From Crocodylus rhombifer (lineage: Eukaryota > Chordata > Crocodylia > Crocodylidae), in assembly GCA_038503035.1 (NCBI GenBank), contig JAVSML010024608.1:124001-188000 (forward strand): DNA of 64,000 nucleotides, in the 5' to 3' direction. Made by a program: the position numbers and the translations under genes. Position 1 is the stretch's first letter. Every line of letters begins with the position of its first letter. Positions 45,322-57,747 of this stretch are shown in pieces. The notes under the pieces are model-generated. The model had not been told where the DNA came from. It made no database searches and saw nothing but the letters and a program-made list of their open reading frames with translations.

Positions 45322-46569
45322 TCATAGCAGGTAGGGTGGGAAGGGACCTGAGCAGATCATCAAGTCCGACCCTCTGCCATGGCAGGAAAGAATGCTGGGG
45401 TCAAACGACCCCAGCTAGGTGTCTATCTAGCCCTCTTTTGAAGACCCCCAGGGTAGGAGCAAGCACCTCTTCTGGTCCCCCTTGGCCAGTTTATAGACGG
45501 CCACCACACCCTCTCTCAACCTTCTCTTGTGGAGGCTGAACAGGTTCAGGTCCCATAGCTTCCCTTTGTAGGGCCTGCCTTGCTGCCCCCTCTGGAGCCT
45601 CTCATTGCTGTCCACTTCCCTCCTGAAGTGCAGTGCCCAGAACTGGACACAGTACTCCAACTGTGGCCTGACTAATGTCACATAGAGGGGGGAGGATCAC
45701 CTCTTTGGACCTGCTCAAGATGCATCTGGATACATGACAAGGTGCATTTAGTCTTCCTGACCACATCCCCACATTGGCGGCTCATGTTCTTCTTGGAATC
45801 AGTAGCGACTCCAAGATCCTTTTCTGCCTCTGTGCTGAGGAAAAGGGAGTTCCCCAACCTGTAGGTATGCTGCTGGGTCTTCCTCCACAGGTGCAGTACC
45901 TTGCACTTGTCAGTGTTGAATCCCATCCTGTTCTCATCCACCCACCCCTGTAACCTGTCTAGAACTAGTTTCTGCCTGTCCCTCTCCTCTAACATACCCA
46001 CTTCTCCCCACATCTTGGTGTCATCCACGAATTTGAACAAGGTGCTTTTCACCCCCTCATCCAAGTCACTGATGAAGATGTTGAACACTGTGGACCCAAG
46101 GACTGAGCCCTGGGGGACCCCACTGCCCACATCCCTCCAGGTCGAAAAAGACCCATCCACCACCACTCTCTGAGTGCGGCCCTCCAGCCAATTAGCGACC
46201 CATCTGACCATGTAGGTATCAACACCACAGTCGCCTAATTTTTTAATGAGAATGGGGTGACAGACGGTCAAAGGCCTTCCTAAAGTCCAGAAAGACTACA
46301 TCCACTGTGACGCCTGCTTCCAAGGATTTGGTGACCTGGTGGTAGAAGGCCACCAGCTTGGTCTGACAGGACCTGCCTCTAATGAACCCACATTGATTGC
46401 CGCTAAGCATATTCTCCCCTGCTGGTCCCTCGCAGATATGCTTCTGGATAATTTTTTCAAAGAGCTTTCCCAGGACTAAGGTAAGACTAACGGGCCTATA
46501 GTTTCTTGGGTCCTCCTTCCTCTCTTTTTTGAATATGGGGACCACACTGGCCTTTTTCCAGTCCTCTGG
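45322..46569 (-). mobile_element. younger CR1 LINE, 5'-truncated, inserted inside an older CR1
   Basis: The - strand reads CR1 ORF2 from the start of the RT (VPEDWKKASVVPIFKK) through YRPVSL, FLDFRKAFD, GVPQGSVLG and FKFVDDTKMWG, to the C-terminal LFSLHKRRLREGVVAVYKL and the 3' tail. The catalytic motif is FVDD instead of the usual FADD. At least two frameshifts (near 46250 and 45680) break it, so it is dead. It is flanked by caccatagtt (45312-45321) and caccaagtt (46570-46578), likely decayed target duplications. Confidence 0.9.
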
Positions 46570-47517
46570 CACCAAGTTCCCCCTGAGCCTTCTCTTCTCC
46601 AGACTGAAGAGTCCCAAGTCATCAGCCTCTCCCCATATGGCCTGCCCTCCAGGCCTTGGATCATACGAGTGGCTCTCCTCTGAACTCTCTCAAGCTTCCT
46701 TACATCCTTCCTGAAGCGGGGGGCCCAGTACTGGATGCAGTACTCTAGCTGCAGTCTCACCAGGGCCGAGTAAAGCGGGAAGGTGACTTCCTTGGTTTTG
46801 CTTGAGATGCATTGGTGGATGCACGCCAGAGTTTGGTTAGCTTTGCCAGCCACAGCATCACATTAGTGGCTCATAGTCATCTTGTGGTCAGTCAAGACCC
46901 CCAAGTCCCTTTCAGTCATGGTACTAGCAAGTGTAGCATTGTCAGGCTTATAGGTATGCTGGGGGTTCTTCCTACCAAGGTGCAGCACCTTACACTTCTC
47001 AACATCGAAGACTATCAGGTTTTGGTCGGCCCACTTTGCGCGCATGTCCAAGTTGGCCTGCTTCCTTAACCTGTTCTGTGGTGTGACCTCCCTCCCCCAT
47101 AATTTGGTATTATCCTTGAACTTGGCCAGTTCTCATTGGACTCCCAAACCCAGATCACTGATGAAGATGTTAAAGACCACCAGCCCAAGTACCAAGCCCT
47201 GAGGGACTCTACTGGTCACCCCGCGCCAGGTTGATTTGCTCCTGTCGACTAATATTCTTTGGGTCCAACCCCATAACCAGTTGTCTAGCCATCGGACCAT
47301 ATGATGATCAAGGCCACAGTTCCCTAGCTTAACCATGAGGACATCATGGAGAACTAGGTCAAAGGCCTTCTTGAAATCTGGATATATGATGTCCATGTCA
47401 TCTCCCTTGTCCAGGGCACAAGTTACCTGGTCATAGAAGGAGATGAAATTGGTCAGGCAAGACTTGCCAGTCACACAGTCATGTTGGCTGGCATTCAGAA
47501 GCTTACCTTCCATTTTT
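46570..47517 (-). mobile_element. older CR1, upstream portion, 5'-truncated
   Basis: On the - strand it starts near GKLLNASQHDCVTGKSCLTN and continues through FKKAFD, a degenerate RVPQGLVLG, NIFISDLGLG, KCKVLHLGRKNPQHTY, LVRLQLEYCIQYWAPRF, RRATRMIQGLEGRPYGERL and LFSLEKRRLRG, where the younger CR1 interrupts. The FADD catalytic segment falls between 47052 and 47132 and is disrupted. Several frameshifts. 5' truncated at about 47517. Confidence 0.88.
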
Positions 47518-49653
47518 GTACATGAAATGAAGACAGTGATGTTTCCTAGTGATGCTCCACTCCCTCTTAGCAGGTAAAGGATTACTACTCTTCCCCCGCC
47601 CCCATCACATAAAGAGGCAAGAGACTGGGCTATAACCTGCCCTTTTATTGGTTACACCTCAGAGCATAAGAATTAAACCCTCCACTCTATACCTGCCTAG
47701 CAACCTGTCACACGATGATACAGATTCTCAGTTCTACTTGCTGGGGGAGATGCAGGAGGAAGAAGGAGGCTAGGAGTTCATTGGTTCCACTTATGTCTGC
47801 ATAACACCTACCAGAATATTGATTTAAAAACTCCTGTGTCATTGAAACTTTGGGAATGGGACTGAACCAATTTTACTGTGCACTTGGAAGATGCTAATTA
47901 GCTGGGGTATGTGTACCTGGGAAAAATACAATTCTGTAAGCCAGGAGTGCTTCTCATCTCTTTTCCTATGAATCTATGAACTGGAGCTGCTACACTTTAA
48001 TTTTAAAAGTAACTCCTTTTCTTCCTCTGGCTTAAGGAAGTGACCCCAGTTCATTCCCTAGGGTCCAGATATTCAGACCTTTCCCTGATGTGTATGGGTC
48101 TAGGACTAATTACTTTTTACCCCAGGTTTTAGAGCTCCAACAATATTCCCCTTTATGGGTCTCTAGTCCATATGCTCGTTGTCTGCCTCGATCTTATTTG
48201 GGTATTGTGAACCTTCATGGACTTAGAAGACCAATTTCTTCATCCCAGTATTCCTATTCCTAAGAAAGGGCACCATCAGCTCAGACTGCAGTGTAGCTAT
48301 CTAAACATGATCAAGTTACTGATGAGGATTATTCGATGGAGGACTCATCTTTTCATTTTCTGATGAGTCTATGATAACTGCAACATCACCTATTTCCAGA
48401 ACAGGCTTTGTGCAGCATGACTGACAGAATGGAGATTTCAATGGACATAGTTCAGAAGTAGCTACTGGACTTCATCCTGTGTACGTGGACATCTTGCATC
48501 ACAAGGCCCATCAAGAGATGGTGTTAGTCTGCTAAGTTACTCTGGCAAATGCTTGCCTTCTTTTTTGTTACCGAAAGAGAGCATAGCACAGCTGCAAGTA
48601 CCTTTCCACATCCTTGGGTAGTTGCACATACACTGTATGTCTGGATTGTTGGTTGTCACAGCAGCTAATGAAATGCACACACAAAGCAAGCAAAAAAACT
48701 ACATATCAAGATGAGGATTCCAAGAAACACAAGTTTGCTACAAAATTTTGTCATCAACCTATAATTAAGAATTACCGATGACCAGATGTTGGCGATTGTG
48801 TTTCCAAATTCTGATGAAATCCCTGAAGAAAGCACAGAAGAGAGAGAGAACTTGTAGTGCATACATCTGTAAGTGTGTGTTGACACTGCACCCTGTGGAT
48901 GAATGAGTGCCTTGATTATCTAAGCTTAAAGTATTTCAGTTTTTAATGTAAAGATTAATGAGACTTTAGGTTTCAAAGGATGCTTGAGCTTTGCTGATAT
49001 CCCTATGAGCGTGTACTCATGCACCACATAGAAATGAGATCGCTGTGTTGCACTTGGTGTAGATAGCTTGAACCATCTAGGAGCTGCCAGAAGTTTCAGA
49101 GCAGGAAATGATCACATCTACAGTCACATCCTCTGAGCAGCTCTCATTGTTGTCATGACAACAGGTTTAACTCCTCAGCTAGGATCAGCATATAGTTTAT
49201 TAGATCTCCCTTTTGTCTCCCCTGTTTCAGGAACATTTTAATTTGTTTTCTTAAGTCTGGGATACCATCATTCTGGAGTAGTGGGTGCTGAAATCATGTC
49301 TGTGGGCTATTTGATCCAGTTTAAAATCCTCCCTAACTTCCACCCAACCTCCATGTTCCCTTGCAGGATGCCCTCTCTCAAGAATAGGCTTCCCTAGGAG
49401 CTGCAGTCTTAGAGCAGTGCAGGAAATGCATCAAGAATCTTTGGTCAGCAGGTTTTATTCCTATTTTTTTCTAACTTCCTAGAAGAGGGCAGGCTGCTAT
49501 TCTTTAAGCAACTGAACTTCTTTCACAAGTTCAGTCTTGGGATGGTATTTCTAGTTTCAGTAATTCCAACTTTAAATCCATATGACAGGTACTTGCAACC
49601 TCCAGGATGCTTATTTTCATATAGCAAGTAATCCATCTTGCATAAATAAAACT

Positions 49654-49665
49654 GGGGGGGGGGGG
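49654..49665 (+). repeat. poly-G run
   Basis: Twelve consecutive G. Confidence 0.85.
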
Positions 49666-49895
49666 TATATTCTCACTTAGCGATACAATTTGCTAGCATT
49701 TGGCTTGTTGTCATTTTCAACTAGTCATTTTCAAGGGTTGGTGCCAAGGACAGCTTACTTCAAGAGACATGTGAAGCCCAGGTACATAGACAGCTAGCTT
49801 GTTCTTGGGAAGTCTCTACAACAGATAACTGACCTTGCCCTTTTTGCCCTTTCTAGAATTCAAAGCATCCTTTCCTACTCAAAGGTTAATTTTAT

Positions 49896-50209
49896 GGGTG
49901 CTTATACACATGTATTGAGGTTGCTCCCATGCACTGTAATTACGGTACATTGGAGCAGACTTGATTAATTGAGTTTGCTGGAGAATAGTAATGACTGTAC
50001 TCCAGCAGACTCCAGCATCATGTGCATCAGCATCCTTGCATTGAAAAATGGCAGCAGGGCCACTTTTAACTAAAGTATGTTTGAGCTTTAGTTAGTGTCC
50101 CCACTGCCATTTTTCAGTGAGGGGACACTGATACATGTGACGCGCCAGGGACTTTAATTAGAGTGGCTCTCAGAGCTGCTGTAATTAAAGCGCCCCCTCC
50201 CAAGCACCC
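49896..50209. mobile_element. MITE-like element with internal hairpin, copy 2
   Basis: The ends gggtgctt (49896-49903) and aagcaccc (50202-50209) are an exact 8-bp inverted repeat, flanked by tat on each side (a possible 3-bp duplication). Internally, tgaaaaatggcagcaggg (50042-50059) pairs with the complement of the cactgccatttttca run (about 50100-50115), with an inner aactaaagt / gctttagtt stem. It shares gactcgattaattgagtctg-type, tgaaaaatggcagcaggg and gcgctttaat-like phrases with the inverted copy at 39660-39920. Confidence 0.65.
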
Positions 50210-52857
50210 TATAAGAGTGGTTTCAGAGTCCATGTTAGCAGTGGCCTTACCAGTGGCAGGAAAGCTATAGCAGATAGAACCAGCCACCAACAAGTCCATC
50301 CCAAGGTATCTACTAATGTGTCCCTGAGTGCTAAGGTACATAGTCTTTTGAACATACACAGTGCAGTGTCCCTACATACAGGAGGAAGAAACCTCTTCAA
50401 ACTGGGATTGTTTGTAAATGCGATCCCACGGCATTGGTAATGAGAGTGTCTTGCAATGACCAGTGATTTGTGATGGTAAGCACACTATTGCTTATGCACA
50501 CTGGGCTTTATCTCCACTCTTCCTTTTCAGTTCTGTTCTTATGAGTCCATGAAAATGGTAAGGCTACTGTACTTTGGGATGTTTTAAAACTTGCCACTTG
50601 TAACCCCCTACCTCCTCATATAAAGTAAGAGTTTGTGCAATAAAATTCAAGGTTTTAGGGATGTCTTTGAGCCAACCATCAATATAGTTTTACTGAAGAA
50701 GGTTAAGCTTGGCTGACTTGTTGTCTCTAGAATTCTTTAGGCCTCTTTGTGACTTGGCTACTGTAGTTTCTGGAGAGGGATGTTAAATTATTTCCATCCC
50801 AATTGAGAAAGTACTTCCAGTTCCTGCTGTCTCGGAAAATGAGAATTGAAGCTATAATCCCAATTTGTTTCTGCTAGACGGTAACATTTTACATTGCAAG
50901 TATATATACAGGACTGTGATCTTAAAATGTCTGAAAAGAAAAAAGGCTTAATTTTTAACATGCAATTAATTTTGGGGCTCAAAAGTTCTGAAATTCCTTT
51001 CAAAGGGCCAGGTAGATAACTATACAAGCCCCTTTCCAAAAGTGGGGGAAGGAGTCCAGAACAGTAACTCTTTACAAGAAGTACAGTTTTGAAGCATTTT
51101 TTTTGTTTGCTTTTTCTGCATGAGGGAGAGCAGCTGGACAGCCTGCCTGATCCTGGGATACTGCCAGATCCCCACCGAGACCCTACTGCAGCCAGTTGGG
51201 CTTACACCCTGCCAGATATGTGCTGCCTTCTGGGACTCTTGCTGCTTCTATGCAGTCCAGCCCCAGTTCCCTCTACCTCCCTATTCCACTGCAAATGTTT
51301 CAGTTGTTACATTTGTCCACACCCTATGTGCACTGGGTTTTGCACATCAGCAGTTCTTGTCCCTGTGAGTCTCAGGGAACTGTGATACCTGCAGAGCATG
51401 CCATTTTTCTTAGATTGTATTTAGCCCTATGCAGAAATGGTATAAGAAATAAGTGGGCTGATTTCAAGTGAAGCTAATAGCACAAGATAATAGGCTACTT
51501 GCGGACCAAGCTGTAGTTTAGAGTCTGAATTCTTCTTTCTTACACTGTGCCCATCTCCTTGCTATTGTAAGAATTACTGGATGTGTCAGAACTAGAACGG
51601 TTGAGGAAAATTCTTTTAAAACAATTGTGTCCTACAGCTCCTTTGGCTCCTCAGTTAGCAAGGCTTGCTGTATATGGGGGCATGCATCTGACTTTCTCAC
51701 ATTAACATTCAGAGGACAGCATTTTGCCTATGGAGCTATAGGTGCAGCTCTAACGAGATGCTAGGGAAAAGGGGAGCTGTCTTTACAGGTGGTAATCAAT
51801 ACTTCTGCACAAATATTTTGCACACACGATCTTGGAAGCCCTTTGAAAAGAAAATCTTTCTATGAAAAACAGAGGGAGCCAAATTCTAACTAGGCATTAC
51901 ACTGTGTGCAGGTGCTGCCATTCAGTGAAAGAGGATTGTTTTTGGTCCACATGTTTAACAGTTATTGATATTTAAATGAACAAGAACACTCTGCCCACAA
52001 ATAATTCTTGTATTTACCTCTGAAAGCTTCCTCTTATCTTCAGACGCACAGAGGGTTGTCTGCTGTAGAGCTGTCTCCAGGAACTATTCCTTTTTTCCTT
52101 TTCATTGTAGCTGGCTGGTGTTTCAATTGTGTTTAGGATGGCTGCATAATTTAGTCTGGAGCTAAGGTTTAGAAACTTTATGTTGTAGATAACTTCATTA
52201 AAAGGGCTGCACACACATGAAAGATTGGGTTGCTTTTCAGGATGCTACATTGATTGTCTGGCAGCGACTACAATCTTTTGTCTAGAGTGAATTTCTAAGT
52301 TGACATAGCTAATAACAAAGGTAACAGACTTCCAGAAAAATCACTGTGTGTATTTGGAGGTATAAGGGGAAGAACTGTATAAAGATGAGCTGTCTGACTG
52401 TTGTTATTGTGGACAATTCCTCCATATAATGTTGAGAGTCTTCCAGTAGGTAGGGAAATCATCAGTGAGTCTGTAGAAGACTGAAGAGGCCAATCTGCGA
52501 TTCACGTGTTTGACTGCAGATGTGACAAATAGTTCTGGGGGAAAGAAGTAGATCTTGGTGATGTTGGGGATCACAGCTCTTTCCCTTTGTGTCTCTCATC
52601 TGCCCACCTCCAGAGTGAGATGAACTTGCTTGAAATGATCAATGCTTTGTCATACATCATGGCACCATTAGGAGCAATTCAGTGCTTGAGTCTCCCAGGT
52701 ATTGATGTTAATATTTCATTTCTTCAGATTGGCCTTCAAGGTGTTCTTGAATAGCTTTTGTCCACCTCTAGAGTGGTGGCCATTGTTGTGTTCGGAGTAC
52801 AGGACCTGTTTTGGGAGCTGGTTGAATTTATCCTCACTAACTTCCCTGTGAAGTTTT

Positions 52858-52985
52858 ATTTTCCTCCATTTTACAGAGGAAAAACTAAGAGAGTAAGTAA
52901 TTAATTGACATGTCCAGGATCAACGTGTGACAAGGCAGTAGTGCCTGTTTAGAATCCAGATGTCTTCCAAGTCATTCCCTTCTCT
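52858..52985 (-). repeat. MIR SINE relic
   Basis: ttttcctccattttacagag followed by gaaaaactaagagagtaagt, catgtccaggatcaacg and agaatccagatgtcttcc tracks the complement of the MIR core. Confidence 0.7.
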
Positions 52986-53048
52986 CATCTCTTCCATGTG
53001 GGCATCATCTTTAATTTGCCCCTCTCCCTAGAGCTGTGCTTCCAGAAC

Positions 53049-53322
53049 AATGAGGGGGCAACCGTTTTGGCAGATGTGCCTCATACCGTCCTAGAGTGCC
53101 ACTCCAATCTTCTTGTCCTGCCTGATCTCCTGCTCTGTTTTCTGCTCCCTGCACTGTTCTCTGCTCTGTCCTGTCTACTTTGTGCTCCTTGCCTGATGCA
53201 GTGCTCTTTACTTTCTGCTCCCTGCTCTATCTGCCACTGTGCTGCCTGTCCTCTTTTTGAGCCATCATGCACCATACATACAGGCTGGCACTCCTGCTGC
53301 AGGTTGGCTATCCCTATTCTAG
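53049..53322 (-). mobile_element. purine/pyrimidine-rich inverted-end element, copy 1
   Basis: The + strand is CT-rich (ctcctgctctgttttctgct, ctgccactgtgctgcctgtc) between ends gggggcaaccgttttggcag and gcaggttggctatcccta. The complement matches the layout of the copies at 57748 and 61468 (gggcaacct end, gcagggagcagaaagcagag core, ttgccaaaa-aggttg end). Probably hAT-like by end type. A 155-codon frame here is compositional. Confidence 0.65.
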
Positions 53323-53606
53323 GCCACATCCAACTCCTGATGCTGCTATCTGAACAGGAAATTCTTAACACTTGTCAATGCAAGGCACTCCTCACTAGAC
53401 TCCAGGCACCCCTTAGGAAGTGGGAGCCCTTATCTTACACTTGTTTCTTGACTGTGGAAAAGTGATAGAGCAGTTCTGTTGCAAAGAGCTCAGAAGGACA
53501 AGTCAACGTAATTGATCCTTTTGATTCCAAATTGAAATGTCTAGGTTTATCTTGTGAATCACATGTAGGTGTTTGTTTGCATACTTAGCAGTGCTGATAT
53601 TGCATG

Positions 53607-53668
53607 GCACTCATAAAAGGATCTTGCAGCAGTTTAGGGTGCCATGGTTGAGAACACTGATCTAAACA
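53607..53668 (-). mobile_element. hAT end fragment
   Basis: cagtttagggtgccatggtt followed by gagaacactgatc is the complement of a CAGTG-TTCTCAACC-type end plus the tgccat phrase also found at 2735-2969. Confidence 0.4.
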
Positions 53669-53832
53669 TTTGGATTTCTCTCTGTCCCAACTGCCAAAGC
53701 TCTTGTGCAGCAGGCCTTTATCTCGTATCTTGACTAATGAGATCTATCTTGCGTTGACACTAACCATGTTTTCTCCTGCAAATAAATTTACTTTTGTGGC
53801 TTACAGTTCTGACCTACATCAACCTTTTTCTT

Positions 53833-54381
53833 TGTAGGGGAAATTGGATCAGCTAGTGCGGAGCACCCATACACCAAAGGGTGTGCTCATACGCCGAAGA
53901 GCACTGATCTCATCCCTTTTGCTGGGCTCATTCCTAGCCGCGATCAATTAGGCAGAGAATGAGGGAGTGTTGGCAAGATGATTTATTTCTCTGCAGAGGG
54001 ATCACTCAGTGCCCAGTAGATAAAGAGCTCCCCTGAACTGAGTTCGGTAGCACCTTTTATACCAACAGGTCATACATATGCAAATATAGGCATACATAGG
54101 CATATATGCGCGTGTATCTTTGGGAAATTTCCACTCGACTTGCGTTTTTCCACTTGAGGTCACAAGGTCACTACAAAACAAGCTCTAACTGGTTCAAACC
54201 GGTGGTGACCAGCAGTTGTGAATCTGCTAGTTGGCCATCTTGCAGACACGTTCTCATGCACATTGCTCCTCCACAAAACCCTCATAACAAGCTTTCTCTT
54301 ACACCTTGTATCCCTCCTTTGGCTTCTCCTTCTCTGCCACATCAAAAACAGACCCCTTATCTTCACTTGTAAAACATTACA
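53833..54381 (-). repeat. solo LTR of an endogenous retrovirus-type element
   Basis: Read on the - strand: starts TGTAATG, ends CCCCTACA (TGTA...TACA termini). It has a TATA box in ggtataaaaggtg (complement of about 54052-54064) and, about 75 bp further, a polyadenylation signal aataaa (complement of 53982-53987), followed by a U5-like region. No gag, pol or env sequence adjoins, so it is a solo LTR left by recombination. Flanking duplications were not clear and the 5' boundary is approximate. Confidence 0.6.
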
Positions 54382-54896
54382 CCATTGCACTGTGCATATT
54401 TGATTGCACTCCTGGCTCTTTAGCTTTGTTCTGACAATAATGCCAGCTTTGGTCACTGGCTGCTTCCTTTTTTTTTTAATTGCATTTTCCATGGTGCCTA
54501 CCATATGTAGGAAAAACTCCCTGTCATCTGCTTTTAAATCATTTCTTAGACTTAACTTTACCTTGATGCCTGTCGTTCACTCGATTCATAGCCTTCTGGC
54601 ACTGATCAAGTAAGTGGCAAATTGCAACTTTTGCTTTTCTGCTTTACTTTACCCTTTTAATTGGTACTCCCAATCTAAACCGTATTTCATCCCTAAAGTT
54701 TAGATCATGAATGAATTCACATTTTTAGAGTCAAACTTGAAAGCGTACTGTCAAAGGAATATGAAAGATATAAAAGCTTTTTTTTTCCTGGAGCAGCAGA
54801 TATCCTTATGGCAGAGGTGATCTAAAAGAGATCACCTCTTCCATGAGTTCTGATTCCTTTTGCCTGTAGACTAATACAGCTACAGCCTGCATCCCT

Positions 54897-55100
54897 GGAA
54901 CAAACTAGCCCTACATGCTCCTCGAGTGCCACTTGCATCCCTTTCTCCTGCCCAACTTGCATCGCTTTCTCCTGCCCAATTTGCTGCTTTGCTTTCTGCT
55001 CCTTGCCACTGTGCTGCCTGTCCCCTCCCCAATCTACGGTGCCACACATGGAGACTGTCACTTGTAGTACTTAATGCTGTAGGTTGGCCATTGCATGCTA
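54897..55100 (-). mobile_element. purine/pyrimidine-rich inverted-end element, copy 2
   Basis: cgagtgccacttgcatccct, ctttctgctccttgccactg and tgctgcctgtcccctcccc match the complement of the copies at 57748 and 61468; the right end is ctgtaggttggccattgcat. A tandem ctttctcctgcccaa / tttgc repetition is inside. Confidence 0.6.
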
Positions 55101-56294
55101 AAACATGCCCCATCCTTATGATAGCTGGAAAAGCAGTTGTGAAGAGTAGGAATAGTTTTTGGTGATCCCTGTGTTTTGTTTTTGTCATTGAAACAAAAGT
55201 GCCTGCTCTTAATACAGTGGTCAAAGATTTATTCTCAAAAAAGTATTAGTCCCCAGAGAAATGCTGTAGCATGTGGCTGGGAGCAGGTTTGGTTTGACCT
55301 AATGGTCTGTCTCTTGCTCTCCTTTTTTTTTTTTTTGTCCTGTGACTATTACTGAGTTGTCCTTTGCTGTGTATGTTCCCAGCTGTTGGATTCATGCCCA
55401 GGAATGGCAGAGCAGCTGTTAGCGAAACAAAGTGGTATGCCATAGCTGGTCACTGCAACCTGAAACTACATGGAGCAAGAGGAGGAAAAGAATTAGTCTT
55501 ATGTTGCATCCCTATCTAGTTCTCTTTGTGAAGCACTTCCACTGTGCATTTCATCCCAACATTTTTAAGAGCTAGGTGATGGAGGTGGTGGCATAATCTG
55601 GGACGCAAAACATTTTGCCAGAATGCTAGAATTGCTTGCTAGAATTTCAGGTCTCCTCGCCCAGCAATATAAATGTCCTTGTTTTAGGGCATCTACTAAA
55701 ATTATATTACTGTATAAAATGCCTTATTTTGAACCCTTTGCTTCAATTAAATGAGTCTCTTGCAAATTTTGCTTGAGAATAGAAAGTGGGTCATAGCTTT
55801 CATGTACGTTAACAGATGCTTGACTACAATAACTTTAGTCTATGAAGCAAAAGAACAAAGCCTGTACCACCACTGCATGGTGTTATGGGACCGTATTTCA
55901 CTGTAGCAACCCCTACATTTTGTGCCAAAACCCTAGATTTTTTTTACTATTACTTAATTCTGTTTCTATGAAGTGGCCTTTCGTCTTGTTCCCCACAAGT
56001 GTACACAACTACACAGCAGAACTGAAAATATGCAATGTACAATTCTTTACTAATTATATACAGGAGTGATTAGCCTAGGTCAGGTGACTATTCCTCTAGA
56101 TTAATCTGTTAACCTGGCCCAGATAGTCTGCAGTAAAGATTTCTGAGAGAACATAAGGAAGGGGTGAGATTGCTGGCAAAATATTCAGTCTCATTAAAAG
56201 AAGCTTTTATATTAGAAAAATTAAACATAATAAAAATGTTGTACCAATATTGGAAGAAGTGCTAGGAGTGATCCAGAAGGTAACAGAATGTTAC

Positions 56295-56562
56295 TTCTAC
56301 ACTAGGTTTCTTTATGTTGACTTAGTTAATTTCTCTTGGCATAGCTGCATCCATACCAGGGGTTTTACTTGGATCAACTTTTGCGTTGGCTACTTCTAGT
56401 TAATATACCTATGCGAGCAAAATTTTGTTGGGCAGATGTGCTCGCAATCTGTAGTGAAGAACAACTTTTCAGGGGTGTCCACACTAAATATTACAAAGCA
56501 TGAAATAATTTCATGCAATCAGTTGACTCCAAGGTAAAAGTTTAGTGTAAGCAAGCCCTTAC
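56295..56562. repeat. short interspersed repeat (unclassified)
   Basis: Starts ttctacactaggtttcttta and ends agtttagtgtaagcaagccctta, with inner ttggcatagctgcatccata. Same general style as the repeat at 58468-58720. Confidence 0.4.
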
Positions 56563-56599
56563 AAGAGTAGGACCGAATGGTCAATTTTCATTGTGTCAA

Positions 56600-57000
56600 A
56601 ACCTTATATGTGGTGTTTCACAAGGTTTTATACTGTGACCAGCATTGTTAAGTGATCTAGAAAGGATCTGAGCACCGAAGTGACCAAATTTGTTAATGAC
56701 ACAACATTTTTTAAGATAAGCAAGTGCCAGAGGGAGAATAGTACTTGCCAGTCTACTGTGTCTCTACCACTTGTCTTAGATTGTTAGAGTGGGAAGTAGC
56801 AGTAGACTGGGGACTTCTGCTCATCTCGTCTCACTACAAAAGCAAAGGGGCATTTAAAAACTGGCAAATTTCAATTGGTAAGAGGAAATTATTTTTCACA
56901 CTGAATACAATCATCTTATGGAACTTGCTGTCACTATATCATTATAGCCAAGAACGTGGCAGGATTCAGTCACAGAGTTGACGTTTATTTTGATAAAAAT
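56600..57000 (+). mobile_element. ancient CR1-type LINE relic with internal deletion
   Basis: The + strand reads CGVSQGFIL*PALLSDLE (RT motif GVPQGSVLGPLLF) and TKFVNDTTFF in place of FADDTK; after a gap it reads KLFFTLNTIILWNLL, the C-terminal phrase before the 3' UTR. Both catalytic Asp positions are degenerate. Confidence 0.7.
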
Positions 57001-57747
57001 ATCAGTCCCACAGTAAATATTACGCGACAATAAGAAGATATACACAACTGGTTTTTGTGGGAGGGTGTATTTTACCACTTCAGGACATGAGCTAATCTTT
57101 GTGTTGAGGTTGAGTAGAAATTTTTCACTGGGAACATGTTATTTGTAACTATCTATTGTATGCCTTCATGCATTTTCTTTGCAGCTGCTAGTACTGGCTA
57201 TTGTTGGTTACAGAACATGGATAAACTGGATCATTTACCCAAACCAGGATGCCAGTTTCTGTACCTACATGTTCTGTTTTGGGAGGCAACATACTGCCTT
57301 TGCAGGGGGATAGACTCAGCAATTAAGTCTCTTCTATCTTCAGTTTCTTTGATCCTCTGTATAGTAATGGGACCGTAAACAGAAATACCCACTTACATTA
57401 AGCTATATATAGGGAATAGTACTAAGATTCTGCTGGAAAAAGTGTCCATGCTTATTGTCATGGAATACCTTTAAAGTCTCTAGGGTTTTATGCTGATCAT
57501 CTCTATATCAAGGGCTCCTGATGCTAGACGTGTGAATATGTGGTATATCCCTTTTGTAAACTGTCTTTTCAACAAGTGTGGGTGTCAGGTGTATGAGGTG
57601 TGATTGACTTGGAAAGAAAGAGAGCTCTGGTGGGATATAAGAATATCCAGTAAATATACAGAATAAACAGTTTACAGATGGAAACATATTGCTCCATCAA
57701 GTTTTAACTGTTCGGTGATGTGCCTCCCTATTCCACATATTGTGGAG

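Noticed and set aside
51090..51471. Frames of 98, 82 and 91 codons in a GC-richer block
   Set aside because: No motif, no inverted ends, no splice context; left as unassigned intron.
52998..53465. 155-codon Leu/Cys-rich frame
   Set aside because: Produced by the CT-rich strand of the purine-rich element; repeats such as CFLLPALFSALSCLL reflect base composition.
53836..53950. Possible exon after ctttttctttgtag
   Set aside because: The acceptor-like string is the end of the antisense solo LTR; translation does not resemble a myosin.
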